From: Ornithinibacillus halotolerans
Lineage (GTDB): Bacteria; Bacillota; Bacilli; Bacillales; Amphibacillaceae
Reading direction: 5' to 3'
DNA: 64,000 bases
Assembly: GCF_014637405.1 (NCBI RefSeq)
Contig: NZ_BMEY01000001.1
Coordinates: forward strand, 297,587 to 361,586
The notes under the pieces: model-generated
Database searches by the model: none
Seen by the model: the letters and a program-made list of their open reading frames with translations, nothing else
Told to the model about the DNA's origin: nothing
In this document: one piece after another, positions 7,974-18,274 of the stretch
How the letters are laid out: every line of letters starts with the position of its first letter
Position numbering within the stretch: position 1 is the first letter of the stretch
Position numbers and translations under genes: made by a program

Positions 7974-9194
7974 TTACACTAATTTTGGTGCAATTATTGC
8001 AGTTGATGGCTTTGTTCCAAAAGTAGAGTCAATTACTTTACGTATTGATTCATGACTCACAGCATCGATTTCCTGGATCATTTCATCTAATGTTCGATGC
8101 CTTTTTAAAAGTAATTCGTTCTTCCCATTTCGGCTCATTCGGCTATTTGTACTCTCCAAGCTAAGCATTAAGCTTCCTTTTAATTGTTCTTTACTATTCT
8201 TTAATTCTTTTTCTGTAAGTCCTTTTTCAGATAATAGTTGAACAGTGTTTTCAATCGTTTCTTTTAATAAAGAAAGTTGTTCTTTACCAGTCCCAGCATA
8301 AATGGTTAAGAGACCATTATCTAAAAACGAAGAGTGGTAGGAAAAAACAGAATAAGCAAGGCCACGTTTTTCTCTTACTTCTTGAAATAATCTCGAACTC
8401 ATACTACCACCGAGAACATTATTAAGAATGATTAAACTATAAACATCTTCTGATCCTAGTGGAAGCCCATTATAGCCAATACATAAATGTGCTTGTTCTG
8501 TATCTTTATGGCGTTCAATTTGTTCACTTAAAAAACTTGGTTTAGTAAACTCCGTTCGTTGTACAGTTGAATGATATTGACCAAAATAGTTTTCAATCTT
8601 ACTGATGAAGTCAGTATCTACATTACCAGCTACTGAAACGACGACATTTTCTGGTGTATATTGATTATGTATATATTCTCTTAAATTATCTGGAGAAAAC
8701 GATTTTAACCGTTCTTCCGTTCCAAGTATTGGATATCCTAATGGATGATCTCCATATGAAGCTTTTGCTAATAAATCATGTACGATATCATCTGGAGTAT
8801 CTTCATACATTTTAATTTCCTCAAGCACTACTTTCTTTTCCCTCTCCATCTCTTCTTCATCAAAGGAAGAGTTAAAGAACATATCTGCTAAAATATCTAA
8901 TGCATATTCCTTATGTGTATCAAGTACTTTTGCATAATAACAAGTATATTCTTTTGAAGTGAAAGCATTTACTTGACCACCAATGGAATCGAATGCTTCT
9001 GCAATATCTGTAGCTGTTCGTGTTTTAGTCCCTTTAAAAAACATATGTTCTAAAAAGTGTGAGATTCCGTTATTACTCTTCTCTTCATTCCGTGAACCTG
9101 TTAGTACCCAAATTCCAATTGTAACAGACCGAACCGCTGGTATCTTCTCTAAAACTATTCGCAATCCATTATTACTTGTATATTTTTCTATCAA
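7974..9194 (-). CDS. mlpA: M16 family zinc peptidase MlpA
   Basis: Processing-peptidase-like protein of 406 aa. The inverted zinc motif HFLEH spans residues 46-50 and the downstream acidic ligand region is VVLEEIKMYEDTPDD. The C-terminal half has the second M16 domain including GGSMSSRLFQEVREKRGLAYSV. Start is TTG with AGGAGG seven nt upstream. It follows ylxY by ~25 nt, as in B. subtilis, where MlpA (YmxG) has been linked to control of extracellular protease expression. The substrate is unknown. Confidence 0.93.
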   Translation of the reverse strand: MIEKYTSNNGLRIVLEKIPAVRSVTIGIWVLTGSRNEEKSNNGISHFLEHMFFKGTKTRTATDIAEAFDSIGGQVNAFTSKEYTCYYAKVLDTHKEYALDILADMFFNSSFDEEEMEREKKVVLEEIKMYEDTPDDIVHDLLAKASYGDHPLGYPILGTEERLKSFSPDNLREYIHNQYTPENVVVSVAGNVDTDFISKIENYFGQYHSTVQRTEFTKPSFLSEQIERHKDTEQAHLCIGYNGLPLGSEDVYSLIILNNVLGGSMSSRLFQEVREKRGLAYSVFSYHSSFLDNGLLTIYAGTGKEQLSLLKETIENTVQLLSEKGLTEKELKNSKEQLKGSLMLSLESTNSRMSRNGKNELLLKRHRTLDEMIQEIDAVSHESIRKVIDSTFGTKPSTAIIAPKLV

Positions 9195-9218
9195 GTTAGT
9201 TCCTCCTGTATAGTTATG

Positions 9219-10163
9219 CTATCGTGTCTCTGATAATAATTTATCAATAGTCGCAATCTCATACTTTTTTTCTTTTAAAGCAGTAATTAATTGCGGCAGG
9301 CCATTTGCAATTACTGGCGTAGGGTGCATTAGGATTGTTGCACCTGGATGAATCTTATTCATTACCCGGTTCATCATAACATCTACTGTTGGATTTTTCC
9401 AATCTATCGTATCCACTGACCATAGAATGGTGTACATGTTAAGCTCCTCAGACACTTTAACAACTTCTTGGTTAAAGCTACCACTTGGAGGTGCAAACCA
9501 TTTTGGATTTTCATCTGTTATGGCCTTAATCACATCGTTCGTGTCTTTAATTTGTTTTACGATTTCCGCCCTACCTAGTCTTGCCATATCTGGATGGTTA
9601 TAAGCGTGGTTACCAATAGTATGTCCCTGTTCGTGAATCATTTTCACATATTCTACATTCTCTTTTGCCCACTTACCTTCTATAAAGAATGTTGCTTTCA
9701 CATTATGTTCTTTTAATGTATTAAGTACTTCTGGAATATGTTCTGTTCCCCAAGAAACATTTATTAAAAAGGCTACCATTTGTTTTTCAGGATGGCCTCT
9801 ATAAATAGGTGATGGTTCTAAATCTTGAATAGATACCTTTGGTGGTACTTGTTTGTAAACAATTAGATCTTCTTTAAATTTCCCATATTTTTTCATCCGA
9901 TCATAGGACGCATCTAAATCTACTACTCGTCCATTCCGACCAGGCATTTTTTTCCACACTCTATCAATATATGCATCTTTTGGTTCTTCTTCATAAGATG
10001 CTCGTTTTTCTTGAATTTCTTTAAATAGAGGGTCTTCCGACTTCACAATTTGTTGGAATACAGATTGACTTTCTGTACGAAACGGATTGTGCTCTATATT
10101 AAAGGATAAAAATACAATAATAACAAAAACAACAAGATTAATATAATTCCGATATTTATACAT
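9219..10163 (-). CDS. ylxY: YlxY-type polysaccharide deacetylase-like protein
   Basis: Probable exported or membrane-anchored NodB-fold protein, 314 aa. A hydrophobic N-terminal segment (about residues 8-22, NLVVFVIIVFLSF) acts as signal or anchor; the NodB domain spans ~125-310 with HTIGNHAYNHPDM (His ligands) and SVDTIDWKNP. The usual first motif TFDDG reads INVSWG here, so the catalytic/metal-binding Asp is missing, which argues against ordinary deacetylase activity. B. subtilis YlxY shows the same kind of change as I recall it. It lies between the pnp terminator and mlpA. Confidence 0.88.
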   Translation of the reverse strand: MYKYRNYINLVVFVIIVFLSFNIEHNPFRTESQSVFQQIVKSEDPLFKEIQEKRASYEEEPKDAYIDRVWKKMPGRNGRVVDLDASYDRMKKYGKFKEDLIVYKQVPPKVSIQDLEPSPIYRGHPEKQMVAFLINVSWGTEHIPEVLNTLKEHNVKATFFIEGKWAKENVEYVKMIHEQGHTIGNHAYNHPDMARLGRAEIVKQIKDTNDVIKAITDENPKWFAPPSGSFNQEVVKVSEELNMYTILWSVDTIDWKNPTVDVMMNRVMNKIHPGATILMHPTPVIANGLPQLITALKEKKYEIATIDKLLSETR

Positions 10164-10225
10164 ATCATCACTCCTCTCTTCATTTATATGACTAGAGAGG
10201 ACAAGATATGAAAGAAGGGAATATG

Positions 10226-10253
10226 AAAAAAAAGAAACTGGAATTCCAGCTTC
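10226..10253 (-). terminator. terminator after pnp
   Basis: Eight-base-pair stem GAAGCTGG/CCAGTTTC with an AATT loop and seven following T on the minus strand, immediately after the pnp stop. Confidence 0.85.
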
Positions 10254-10262
10254 TTGATTGTC

Positions 10263-12377
10263 CTACATTGTAGATTTTTCAGCTTTTTCTTTTTGTTCCT
10301 TTAGTACTGCTTTACGGGATAAGTTCACTCGGCCTTGTTGGTCAATTTCTTTAACCTTAACCATGATTTGGTCCCCTAACTTAACAACATCTTCAACTTT
10401 GTTTGTACGCTCTTCTGCAAGTTCAGAAATATGAACAAGACCGTCTTTTCCTTTAAATATTTCAACAAACGCACCAAATTTCTCAATACGCTTAACAGTA
10501 CCTAAATACACTTGTCCAACTTCGACTTCACGCACGATGTCTTCAATAATTGCTTTAGCTTTATCATTCATCTCTGGATCAGTTGAAGAGATAAAGATAC
10601 TTCCATCTTGTTCAATATCAATTTTAACGCCTGTTTCATCAATTATTTTATTAATTTGTTTTCCACTTGGACCAATTACATCACGAATCTTATCAGGATT
10701 GATACTCATTGTTAATATCTTAGGCGCATATGCAGATAATTGTTCTTTCGGTTTGGATATCGTTTCCATCATACTTTCTAGAATTTGCATACGACCTTTT
10801 TTAGCTTGAGTTAATGCTTCCTCTAAGATTTCTCTAGATAGTCCATCAATTTTAATATCCATTTGTAAGGCAGTTACACCATTTTCTGTACCAGCAACTT
10901 TAAAGTCCATATCTCCTAATGCATCTTCCATTCCTTGGATATCAGTTAGGATTGTATAATCTTCACCAGATTTAACAAGTCCCATTGCAATACCAGCAAC
11001 AGGAGACTTAATAGGAACACCTGCATCCATCATCGCTAACGTACTTGCACAAATACTTGCTTGTGAAGTAGAACCATTAGATTCTAAAACTTCTGATACT
11101 AAACGGATTGTATATGGGAAATCTTTTTCAGATGGAATAACTTTTTCTAGTGCTCTTTCCCCTAAGGCACCATGTCCTATTTCACGGCGACCTGGTCCAC
11201 GCATTGGTCCTGTTTCTCCAACACTATATTGTGGGAAATTATAATGATGCATAAACCGTTTTGATTCTTCCAAGTCTAATCCATCTAAAATCTGTACATC
11301 CCCTAGTGCACCTAGAGTACAAACACTTAATGCTTGAGTTTGACCTCTCGTAAATAGACCAGAACCATGTGCTCTAGGAAGAAGGCCAATTCGTGAAGAT
11401 AATGGACGAATTTCATCTGGTTTACGGCCATCAGGGCGAATTTTTTCTTTTGTGATTAGTCGACGCACTTCTTCTTTTACCATATGGTCAAGAATAGAAC
11501 TAACCTTTTTAATTATATCCGCTTCTTCTTCTTCATAGGTAGCTAATACTTCTGCTTTTACTTCACTAATAGCATCTTCTCTTGCATGTTTTTCTTTCAC
11601 TTGGATTGCAGCCAGCAATTTGTCATGTGCTTCATCGACTACTTTAGTTTTTAGCTCTTGATCTACTTCAAATAAAACTACTTCTGATTTTTCAGGTTGG
11701 ATAGCTTGTACAATTTCCTCTTGGAACGCAACAAGTCTCTTAATTTCCTCATGACCAAACATGATTGCTTCTAACATTACTTCCTCAGGAACTTCATTTG
11801 CTCCAGCTTCAACCATGTTTATTGCATCTTTTGTCCCTGCAACAGTAAGTTCAATATCACTTTTTGCTTCTTGTTCAACTGTAGGGTTGATGATGAATTC
11901 CCCATCCACTCTTCCAACATGCACTCCAGCAATTGGTTGTTCAAACGGTATATTTGAAATGGAAAGAGCGATTGATGAACCAACCATTGCAGCTATTTCA
12001 GTTGAGCAATCTTGATCCACACTCATAACTGTACTAATTACTTGAACTTCATTTCGATAACCATCTGGGAATAGAGGACGAATTGGTCGGTCAATCAGTC
12101 TAGAAGCAAGAATAGCTTTCTCACTTGGTCTTCCTTCTCTCTTAATGAAACCACCTGGTATTTTACCTACAGCGTATAATCTTTCTTCATAATTAACCGT
12201 TAATGGAAAGAATGGAAGATCTTTCGGTTCTTTGGATGCAGTAGCAACTGCTAATACAGAAGAATCCCCATACTGTACCATACAAGCTCCACCAGCTTGC
12301 TTTGCCAATTCTCCAATTTCAACTATAAACGGCTTCCCGCCTATTTCTGTGGAGAAAACTTGTTTATCTTGGGCCAT
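10263..12377 (-). CDS. pnp: polyribonucleotide nucleotidyltransferase (PNPase)
   Basis: Phosphorolytic 3'-5' exoribonuclease, 704 aa, normal length. Two RNase PH domains (about 1-215 and 315-545; motifs [21 protein letters not shown] and [13 protein letters not shown]) are followed by a KH domain ([21 protein letters not shown]) and an S1 domain ([21 protein letters not shown]) near the C-terminus. The ATG has AAAGGAG upstream with long (12-nt) spacing. It follows rpsO after a terminator and has a candidate promoter in the gap. Confidence 0.97.
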   Translation of the reverse strand: MAQDKQVFSTEIGGKPFIVEIGELAKQAGGACMVQYGDSSVLAVATASKEPKDLPFFPLTVNYEERLYAVGKIPGGFIKREGRPSEKAILASRLIDRPIRPLFPDGYRNEVQVISTVMSVDQDCSTEIAAMVGSSIALSISNIPFEQPIAGVHVGRVDGEFIINPTVEQEAKSDIELTVAGTKDAINMVEAGANEVPEEVMLEAIMFGHEEIKRLVAFQEEIVQAIQPEKSEVVLFEVDQELKTKVVDEAHDKLLAAIQVKEKHAREDAISEVKAEVLATYEEEEADIIKKVSSILDHMVKEEVRRLITKEKIRPDGRKPDEIRPLSSRIGLLPRAHGSGLFTRGQTQALSVCTLGALGDVQILDGLDLEESKRFMHHYNFPQYSVGETGPMRGPGRREIGHGALGERALEKVIPSEKDFPYTIRLVSEVLESNGSTSQASICASTLAMMDAGVPIKSPVAGIAMGLVKSGEDYTILTDIQGMEDALGDMDFKVAGTENGVTALQMDIKIDGLSREILEEALTQAKKGRMQILESMMETISKPKEQLSAYAPKILTMSINPDKIRDVIGPSGKQINKIIDETGVKIDIEQDGSIFISSTDPEMNDKAKAIIEDIVREVEVGQVYLGTVKRIEKFGAFVEIFKGKDGLVHISELAEERTNKVEDVVKLGDQIMVKVKEIDQQGRVNLSRKAVLKEQKEKAEKSTM

Positions 12378-12424
12378 TATTACTAAAAACTCCTTTCGTT
12401 AACACTACTTATTTCATTTTATAC

Positions 12425-12453
12425 TTTATAATCATGAATGTAAATTTTATCTA
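12425..12453 (-). promoter_or_regulatory. candidate SigA promoter for pnp
   Basis: Minus-strand TAGATA (12453-12448), 17-nt spacer, TATAAA (12430-12425), located between the rpsO terminator and pnp. The -35 box is weak (4/6), so this is tentative. Confidence 0.4.
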
Positions 12454-12473
12454 TGTATTTCATTAAAACGTAG

Positions 12474-12501
12474 AAAAAAAAGCAGGATTACTCCTGCTTT
12501 T
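12474..12501 (-). terminator. terminator after rpsO
   Basis: Hairpin AAAAGCAGGA/TCCTGCTTTT with a 4-nt loop running into T residues on the minus strand, directly after the rpsO stop. Confidence 0.88.
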
Positions 12502-12505
12502 CACA

Positions 12506-12775
12506 TTATCTACGTAAGCCAAGCTTTTGAATTAGGTCACGGTAACGTGTAACATCTTTATTACGTAGGTAGTTAAGTAGGTTACGACGTTTACCAACCA
12601 TTTTTAAAAGCCCACGACGTGAATGATGATCTTTTTTATGAACACGTAAATGATCATTTAATGTATTGATTTCTTCAGTTAATACAGCAATCTGTACTTC
12701 TGGAGAACCAGTGTCATTTTCATGAACTTTGTATTCATTGATAATCTCATTTTTACGTTCTTTTGTAATAGCCAT
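12506..12775 (-). CDS. rpsO: 30S ribosomal protein S15
   Basis: Primary 16S rRNA-binding protein of the central domain, 89 aa. The start MAITKERK was chosen since AGGAGGTG lies upstream of this ATG; a longer reading starting MPNM lacks an SD. Characteristic motifs are [23 protein letters not shown] and [13 protein letters not shown]. It has its own promoter, a folded leader that may be bound by S15, and a terminator, so it forms a monocistronic unit. Confidence 0.98.
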   Translation of the reverse strand: MAITKERKNEIINEYKVHENDTGSPEVQIAVLTEEINTLNDHLRVHKKDHHSRRGLLKMVGKRRNLLNYLRNKDVTRYRDLIQKLGLRR

Positions 12776-12814
12776 ATTAGGCACCTCCTATTATTAGTTA
12801 AATATCCCCTGTCC

Positions 12815-12846
12815 CCTAGCAATCGTCGGAGTCTCGAATTGCCAAG
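12815..12846 (-). promoter_or_regulatory. folded rpsO leader, probable S15 autoregulatory element
   Basis: The 5' leader can form a 9-bp stem CTTGGCAAT/ATTGCTAGG (two G.U pairs) capped by an inner TCG/CGA helix, about 40 nt before the rpsO start. S15-binding leaders are established in Firmicutes (e.g. Geobacillus), and position and compactness agree. S15 binding here is inference. Confidence 0.5.
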
Positions 12847-12865
12847 CGAAGGTTTTAACTTTTAT

Positions 12866-12895
12866 AGTATATCATTTTTCTAATAGTATTTACAA
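12866..12895 (-). promoter_or_regulatory. SigA promoter for rpsO
   Basis: Minus strand: TTGTAA (12895-12890), 18-nt spacer, TATACT (12871-12866). It lies just upstream of the folded rpsO leader. Confidence 0.6.
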
Positions 12896-12923
12896 GGTTA
12901 AGATAAAAACAAATAAAAAAGAA

Positions 12924-13865
12924 TTATTGCATGGAACTAAATATACGACGAATATCTTTCTCATCTTGATCCATTTGCTGAATCAACGCTTCTACATTAT
13001 CAAATTTTTCCTCATTACGTATAAAATTATACCACTCTACGATAATCTCTTTTCCATATATATCTTGATTAAAATCAAAAATATATACTTCTAGAGATAA
13101 ATTTGATCGTTCATCCGAGAATGTAGGATTGACGCCGAGGCTTGCCATTCCTCGATAAAGGTTGCCATCAATAATTACTTGTACCGCATAAATACCTGCT
13201 TTCGGCAAATGAGCTACATTATTATACTGAATATTCGCAGTTGGATAGCCAAGTTCTCGACCACGTTTAAATCCTGAAACGACTGTTCCACTTGTTGTGA
13301 AAACTCTACCAAGTAGTTCATTCACTTGCTCGATATCTCCTATATCAAGTAAACTTCGTATTTTTGTAGAACTTACTTTTTCCCCATCCAGTATTACTTT
13401 ATCGATTACCGTATAATCGAACTTTCCTTTTGCATGTTCCTTTATTGTCTCCATGTTACCTTTCCCTTTATGACCATAAGTATAATCAAAGCCAGCAACA
13501 ATATGATGAATATTTAACCCTACAATAAAATGTTCCAGGAAATGTTCTGGAGTTAACGTGGAAAGCTGTTTATTAAAATTAATAATATAAAGCCTATCAA
13601 CGCCTAATTCTTCTAAAACCACTTGTTTATCATGTGGAGGTGTAATATATTTCACTTCCTGATTATTCCTAAGTACTACAGAAGGATGAGGATAAAAAGT
13701 AATAACAGCACTTTCCATATTTTTAGTTTCTGCTAGTTTTATAGCGGTTTGGATTACGGTTTGATGGCCTTTATGTATACCGTCAAAAAAACCAATTGCT
13801 GCAACTGTATTTGGCATCTCATCTCTATTTAACTGATGTGGATATGTTAATTCGATTGTTTCCAT
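12924..13865 (-). CDS. ribF: bifunctional riboflavin kinase/FAD synthetase
   Basis: Makes FMN and FAD from riboflavin; 313 aa. The N-terminal adenylyltransferase domain shows AIGFFDGIHKGHQ and VAGFDYTYGHKGKG; the C-terminal flavokinase domain has GRELGYPTANI and GMASLGVNPTF. The start METIELTYPH has AGGTGAG at good spacing. A longer reading would overlap truB and has no SD. It lies 13 nt after truB and closes the rimP-ribF run. Confidence 0.95.
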   Translation of the reverse strand: METIELTYPHQLNRDEMPNTVAAIGFFDGIHKGHQTVIQTAIKLAETKNMESAVITFYPHPSVVLRNNQEVKYITPPHDKQVVLEELGVDRLYIINFNKQLSTLTPEHFLEHFIVGLNIHHIVAGFDYTYGHKGKGNMETIKEHAKGKFDYTVIDKVILDGEKVSSTKIRSLLDIGDIEQVNELLGRVFTTSGTVVSGFKRGRELGYPTANIQYNNVAHLPKAGIYAVQVIIDGNLYRGMASLGVNPTFSDERSNLSLEVYIFDFNQDIYGKEIIVEWYNFIRNEEKFDNVEALIQQMDQDEKDIRRIFSSMQ

Positions 13866-13878
13866 ATTCTCACCTACT

Positions 13879-14766
13879 TCACGAATCGCTAAACACACGA
13901 ATCGGTTTAATTTCTTGCTCTTTATTAGGATGTACCGCATAAATTGCTAAAATTCTTTCACCATGCATTACTTTAAATGGTTTCGTATCAGTAATAATTT
14001 TTGGCTTTATTAATTTTTGCCCATTAAGTACCTTTTGTTTTGTTTCCGTATCTACTTGTAACGTATCCAAATGTGTTAAGCCGTTCGTAATAGGAAGAAG
14101 AAATTCATGTCTTTTATCAGCACTTGCGGATTCTATTTCTTCAAACGTGATAGTATCTTCTTTTGTAATTTCTCCTGTTGCTTCACGGACTAAAAAGGAC
14201 ATATGTGCTGGATAACCTAACTCTTCACCTATATCAACACATAATGTACGAATATATGTACCTTTTGAACATGTAACACGAAAAGTTATCGATTTTTCTT
14301 CCGTAGATAATAAGTTAATATCATGAATAAATACTTTTCTAACTGGTCGATCTACCGTCTCGTTTGCCCGAGCGTATTCATACAATTTCTTACCATTCAC
14401 CTTAACTGCCGAATACATTGGAGGTACTTGTTTAATTTCACCTACAAAAGATTGTAACACGTTTTCAATTTCTTGTAGAGATGGAATTTTTTCAACTGTT
14501 ACTTCTTCGACGATATTTCCATATGCATCTTCTGTTTCCGTAGATGTCCCTAAAGTTAATTCAGCAACATATATCTTTTTCGTCTCTGTTAAAAACTGAA
14601 CTATTTTAGTTGCTTGACCTATACAAATTGGTAGTACACCTTCTACTTCCGGATCAAGCGTTCCAGTATGGCCTACTTTTCTCGTTCCAAATAGCCTTCT
14701 AATTTTCATGACACAATCATGTGATGTCATACCTTTTGGTTTCCATAGAGGTAATATTCCGTCCAT
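13879..14766 (-). CDS. truB: tRNA pseudouridine(55) synthase
   Basis: Converts U55 of the tRNA T-loop to pseudouridine; 295 aa. Catalytic Asp38 lies in GHTGTLDPEVEGVL. ISVL-like LLSTEE and CSKGTYIRTLCVDIGEELG follow, and the C-terminal PUA-like region ends ~290. The start MDGILPLWKP has GGGAGG upstream; an extended reading would begin inside the preceding terminator hairpin. Confidence 0.96.
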   Translation of the reverse strand: MDGILPLWKPKGMTSHDCVMKIRRLFGTRKVGHTGTLDPEVEGVLPICIGQATKIVQFLTETKKIYVAELTLGTSTETEDAYGNIVEEVTVEKIPSLQEIENVLQSFVGEIKQVPPMYSAVKVNGKKLYEYARANETVDRPVRKVFIHDINLLSTEEKSITFRVTCSKGTYIRTLCVDIGEELGYPAHMSFLVREATGEITKEDTITFEEIESASADKRHEFLLPITNGLTHLDTLQVDTETKQKVLNGQKLIKPKIITDTKPFKVMHGERILAIYAVHPNKEQEIKPIRVFSDS

Positions 14767-14797
14767 TCGTTGTACCTCCCAATAGTTTACTTCTAAC

Positions 14798-14827
14798 AAA
14801 AATCTGACCCAACCGAGTCAGATTTTT
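14798..14827 (-). terminator. terminator/attenuator between rbfA and truB
   Basis: Perfect 11-bp stem AAAAATCTGAC/GTCAGATTTTT with an 8-nt loop, in the 80-nt rbfA-truB gap. The T-rich 3' arm gives typical intrinsic-terminator form, so it may reduce readthrough inside the operon. Confidence 0.8.
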
Positions 14828-14846
14828 TATTATTACAATCTATAAT

Positions 14847-15191
14847 TCATTGCTTATTTAAATCCCGTAAAATGGAATCAATTCGGTTTCCATATTCGAG
14901 TGCTTCATCAAATTCAAAATTAATTTCCGGTGTTTTTCGTAATCTAATACGACTGCCAATCTCAGAACGAATAAAACCTTTGGCTTTCGCTAAACCAAGC
15001 AATGTATCTTTCTTTTTTGAATCATCGCCAAGGACAGAGATATACACCGTTGCCTGTTGTAAGTCACCAGTTACTTCGACATCAGTAACAGTAACAAACC
15101 CGACGCGAGGGTCCTTAATTTTTCTTGTTAAAATTTCTCCAAGTTCTTTTTTCATTTGTTCGGCAACACGAGTTGCTCGTAAGTTACTCAT
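14847..15191 (-). CDS. rbfA: 30S ribosome-binding factor A
   Basis: Cold-shock-linked late 30S maturation factor, 114 aa with a KH-like fold. Motifs are [29 protein letters not shown] and [17 protein letters not shown]. The ATG at 15191 follows a GAGGTG SD. It sits in the infB-ylxP-rbfA-truB order conserved across Bacilli. Confidence 0.96.
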   Translation of the reverse strand: MSNLRATRVAEQMKKELGEILTRKIKDPRVGFVTVTDVEVTGDLQQATVYISVLGDDSKKKDTLLGLAKAKGFIRSEIGSRIRLRKTPEINFEFDEALEYGNRIDSILRDLNKQ

Positions 15192-15235
15192 ATATTATCA
15201 CCTCATTATATAAGAAGACATGATACATAGTATCC

Positions 15236-15514
15236 CTAAACTATTTCAACGTTCGTAATCGTTCGTTCTAGTTCAGTATACGTATCTATTACTCGGAGGA
15301 CTTCTTGTACGACCTTATCACCATGCGCTCTTTCATTCGTAATGGTTACAATGCCAAGCTTCGTACGTTGCCATAAATCATGAAAGTCTAATTCTGTTAC
15401 AGCAACATTAAATTCAATCCGAAGTTTAGCAAGTAACCTTTTTATAATTGAGCGCTTATCTTTTAAAGAATGTGCATCATACAATAAGCATTCTACCTCT
15501 ACATAGAAAATCAT
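15236..15514 (-). CDS. ylxP: YlxP, DUF503 family protein
   Basis: Small basic protein (92 aa) of the DUF503/YlxP family, which is almost always located between infB and rbfA and is thought to help ribosome assembly. Motifs are [18 protein letters not shown] and [24 protein letters not shown]. Its ATG overlaps the infB stop by 4 nt (ATGA), implying coupled translation. Confidence 0.92.
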   Translation of the reverse strand: MIFYVEVECLLYDAHSLKDKRSIIKRLLAKLRIEFNVAVTELDFHDLWQRTKLGIVTITNERAHGDKVVQEVLRVIDTYTELERTITNVEIV

Positions 15515-17670
15515 CGACGTTCTATTTCCTCCATGACGAATGCTTCAATGATATCTCCTTCTTTAATATCATTATAATTTTTAATCGTAATACCACACTC
15601 ATAATTTTGAGCTACTTCTTTCACGTCATCTTTGAAACGTCTTAAGGCATCAATTTCACCTTCAAATAAGACAACACCATTTCGAATTAGACGTACACCT
15701 GCATCACGAGTAATCTTACCATCTGTCACATAGCTACCTGCGATTGTTCCAACTTTAGAAACTTTAAATGTTTCACGAACTTCTGCTTGACCAATTACTT
15801 TTTCTTCAAATTCTGGATCTAGCATACCTTTCATTGCCGCTTCAATTTCTTCAATTGCTTTATAAATTACACGGTGTAAGCGAATATCTACTTTTTCTGA
15901 ATCGGCAGCATTACGAGCATTTGCATCAGGGCGAACGTTAAATCCGATCACAATAGCATTCGATGCAGATGCAAGAATAATATCAGATTCAGTAATGGCA
16001 CCGACACCAGTATGGATAATCTTAATCTTCACACCTTCTACTTCAATTTTTTGTAGTGAAGATGCTAATGCTTCTACAGTACCTTGTACATCAGCTTTTA
16101 AGATGACATTAATTTCTTTCATTTCACCTTGTTTAATTTGTTCAAATAAATCTTCTAAGCTAACTTTTGTGCTTTCTGATCTATTTTCTTGAATTTGTTT
16201 TTGTTGACGTGCTTCACCAATTTGTCGTGCAGTCTTCTCATCTTTAAATACGACAAATTGATCCCCTGCTTGAGGAACATCATTTAAACCAGTTATTTCA
16301 ACTGGAGTTGATGGTCCAGCTTCTTTTACTCGTTGTCCAATGTCATTTACCATTGCACGAACACGGCCAAAAGTACTTCCTACTACAATTGGATCACCAA
16401 CATGCAATGTTCCATTTTGCACTAGTAATGTAGCTACTGAACCGCGACCTTTATCTAACTGTGCTTCAATAACAGTTCCAGTTGCGTTACGATTAGGATT
16501 AGCTTTCAGTTCTTCTACTTCAGAAACTAAAATAATCATTTCTAACAGGTCGTCAATTCCTTCACCTTTTAGGGCAGAAAGAGGTACGAAAATAGTATCT
16601 CCACCCCAGTCCTCAGGAATTAATTCGTATTCTGTAAGTTCTTGCATTACACGATCCGGGTTAGCTGTTTCTTTATCAATTTTATTTACGGCAACGATAA
16701 TTGGCACTTCTGCAGCTTTCGCGTGGTTTATCGCTTCAACAGTTTGAGGCATTACACCATCATCTGCTGCTACAACTAATATTGCAATATCAGTGATTTG
16801 TGCACCACGTGAACGCATACTTGTAAACGCAGCATGCCCAGGTGTATCTAGAAATGTAATTTTCTTACCATCTCTTTTAATTTGATAAGCTCCGATATGT
16901 TGGGTAATTCCACCGGCTTCTCCGGCTGTAACTTTTGTATTACGGATAGAATCTAATAAAGTTGTTTTACCATGGTCAACGTGTCCCATAATTGTTACAA
17001 CAGAAGGTCTTTCCACTAAATCAGCTTCATTATCGACTTCCATATATTTATCAAGGTCTGTATCTTCTAAAATAATTTCTTTCTCAACTGCAACGTCAAA
17101 TTCCGCACAGATAAGTTCAATCGCATCATCATCTAGATCTTGGTTTTTAGTTGCCATTACTCCTAAAAACATTAACTTTTTAATAATTTCAGATGCATCT
17201 TTATTTAATTTGTCAGCTAAGTCGCCAACAGTTAAAGTTCCGGAGTATTTAATCTCTTTCGGTGTCTCTTTCACCACATGTTGCTCCTTCGCTTTATTAT
17301 GATTTTTTTTGTTATTCTTTGCATTTCTATTCTGTTGTTGTTTGTTGTTTGTTTTTGGTTTATTATTCATATGTTTTTTATTCTGTTGCTCCCCACGGTT
17401 TGTTTGAGACTTTTGTTTTGGTTTTGATTCTTTATTCTTTTCTTCTGTATTACTTGTTACTTTTGTTTTAGATTGTGTTTCATTTTGATTATTAGATGTT
17501 GTTGATTCTTTTTTAGTAGAGAATTTTTGATCTAGCTTCTTAATAGTATCTCCTTCTATTGTTGACATATGATTAGAGACTTCAATATTATTCTCTTTTA
17601 AGAAATTAATAACATCTTTACTTGTTACATTTTGTTGTTTTGCATACTCATATACACGCATTTTACGCAT
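15511..17670 (-). CDS. infB: translation initiation factor IF-2
   Basis: GTPase that places initiator tRNA on the 30S subunit; 719 aa. The N-terminal IF2N domain (1-50) is followed by a Lys/Asn/Gln-rich disordered linker (52-140), a second IF2N domain (~145-195), and the G domain starting at GHVDHGKT (229-236) with DTPGHAAF and NKID. The beta-barrel and C-terminal fMet-tRNA domain follow. GGGGGTGA precedes the ATG. The low-complexity linker is typical of the family. Confidence 0.98.
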   Translation of the reverse strand: MRKMRVYEYAKQQNVTSKDVINFLKENNIEVSNHMSTIEGDTIKKLDQKFSTKKESTTSNNQNETQSKTKVTSNTEEKNKESKPKQKSQTNRGEQQNKKHMNNKPKTNNKQQQNRNAKNNKKNHNKAKEQHVVKETPKEIKYSGTLTVGDLADKLNKDASEIIKKLMFLGVMATKNQDLDDDAIELICAEFDVAVEKEIILEDTDLDKYMEVDNEADLVERPSVVTIMGHVDHGKTTLLDSIRNTKVTAGEAGGITQHIGAYQIKRDGKKITFLDTPGHAAFTSMRSRGAQITDIAILVVAADDGVMPQTVEAINHAKAAEVPIIVAVNKIDKETANPDRVMQELTEYELIPEDWGGDTIFVPLSALKGEGIDDLLEMIILVSEVEELKANPNRNATGTVIEAQLDKGRGSVATLLVQNGTLHVGDPIVVGSTFGRVRAMVNDIGQRVKEAGPSTPVEITGLNDVPQAGDQFVVFKDEKTARQIGEARQQKQIQENRSESTKVSLEDLFEQIKQGEMKEINVILKADVQGTVEALASSLQKIEVEGVKIKIIHTGVGAITESDIILASASNAIVIGFNVRPDANARNAADSEKVDIRLHRVIYKAIEEIEAAMKGMLDPEFEEKVIGQAEVRETFKVSKVGTIAGSYVTDGKITRDAGVRLIRNGVVLFEGEIDALRRFKDDVKEVAQNYECGITIKNYNDIKEGDIIEAFVMEEIERR

Positions 17671-17690
17671 ATGTTCACCCCCGAATTTAT

Positions 17691-17993
17691 TTACCCGAGT
17701 AACGACATTAGTTTTTTTGCAAAACCCTCGTCTAATACTGCAATGGCTACTCTTTGGGATTTCCCGATAGCATTTGATAAAGTATGGCGGTCATCTTGAA
17801 CGATGAAATATGGTATTTCATAAGAGTGACATTTATCTGTTAACTTTTTTTTCGTTTGCGGACCTACGTCATTTGCGATTAACACTAATTTTGCTCTACT
17901 CTTTTGAATGTCTTTAACAATCGTTTCTTCCCCAATTGAACATTTACCCGCTCGAAATGCTATCCCAATAATATTTAAATAGTTATTTTTCAT
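17691..17993 (-). CDS. ylxQ: YlxQ, L7Ae-family RNA-binding protein
   Basis: L7Ae/L30e-like protein of 100 aa, from ATG at 17993. Motifs are [37 protein letters not shown] and SIGKSQR-type [12 protein letters not shown]. It overlaps the 3' end of ylxR by 11 nt; a GTG three codons earlier is possible. The SD is weak (AAGTGG), suggesting coupling to ylxR translation. The RNA target is not known for certain; L7Ae homologues bind kink-turns. Confidence 0.88.
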   Translation of the reverse strand: MKNNYLNIIGIAFRAGKCSIGEETIVKDIQKSRAKLVLIANDVGPQTKKKLTDKCHSYEIPYFIVQDDRHTLSNAIGKSQRVAIAVLDEGFAKKLMSLLG

Positions 17994-18261
17994 TGCGACC
18001 ACTTATTAACCTTCTTAATTCGCTATAGATAGAGTCATCTACTTCAACATTTAAATGTTTATTTAGTACACCTGTTTTTTCAGCTTGTTCAACTACATTT
18101 AAATCTTTTGACAAGTATGCACCTCTACCATTTTTCTTTCCAGTTGGATCAACAAAGACCTCTCCTTCTTTGTTTCGTACAACTCGAATTAATTCCTTTT
18201 TAGGTTTCATTTCATTGGTTACTACACATTTACGCTCTGGAGTTTTACGTTTCCCGACCAT
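17983..18261 (-). CDS. rnpM: RnpM (YlxR), RNase P modulator
   Basis: Small basic protein (92 aa) of the YlxR family. The signature RKTPERKCVVTNEMKPKKELIRVVRNKEG starts near residue 4, and DPTGKKNGRGAYLSKD follows. In B. subtilis the protein binds RNase P RNA and modulates its activity. It lies between nusA and ylxQ as usual. Confidence 0.92.
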   Translation of the reverse strand: MVGKRKTPERKCVVTNEMKPKKELIRVVRNKEGEVFVDPTGKKNGRGAYLSKDLNVVEQAEKTGVLNKHLNVEVDDSIYSELRRLISGRNEK

Positions 18262-18274
18262 AAATATCTCTCCC

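Noticed and set aside
16340..16747. 135-codon plus-strand frame inside infB
   Set aside because: Antisense to the IF-2 G domain, which is fully conserved in the minus frame.
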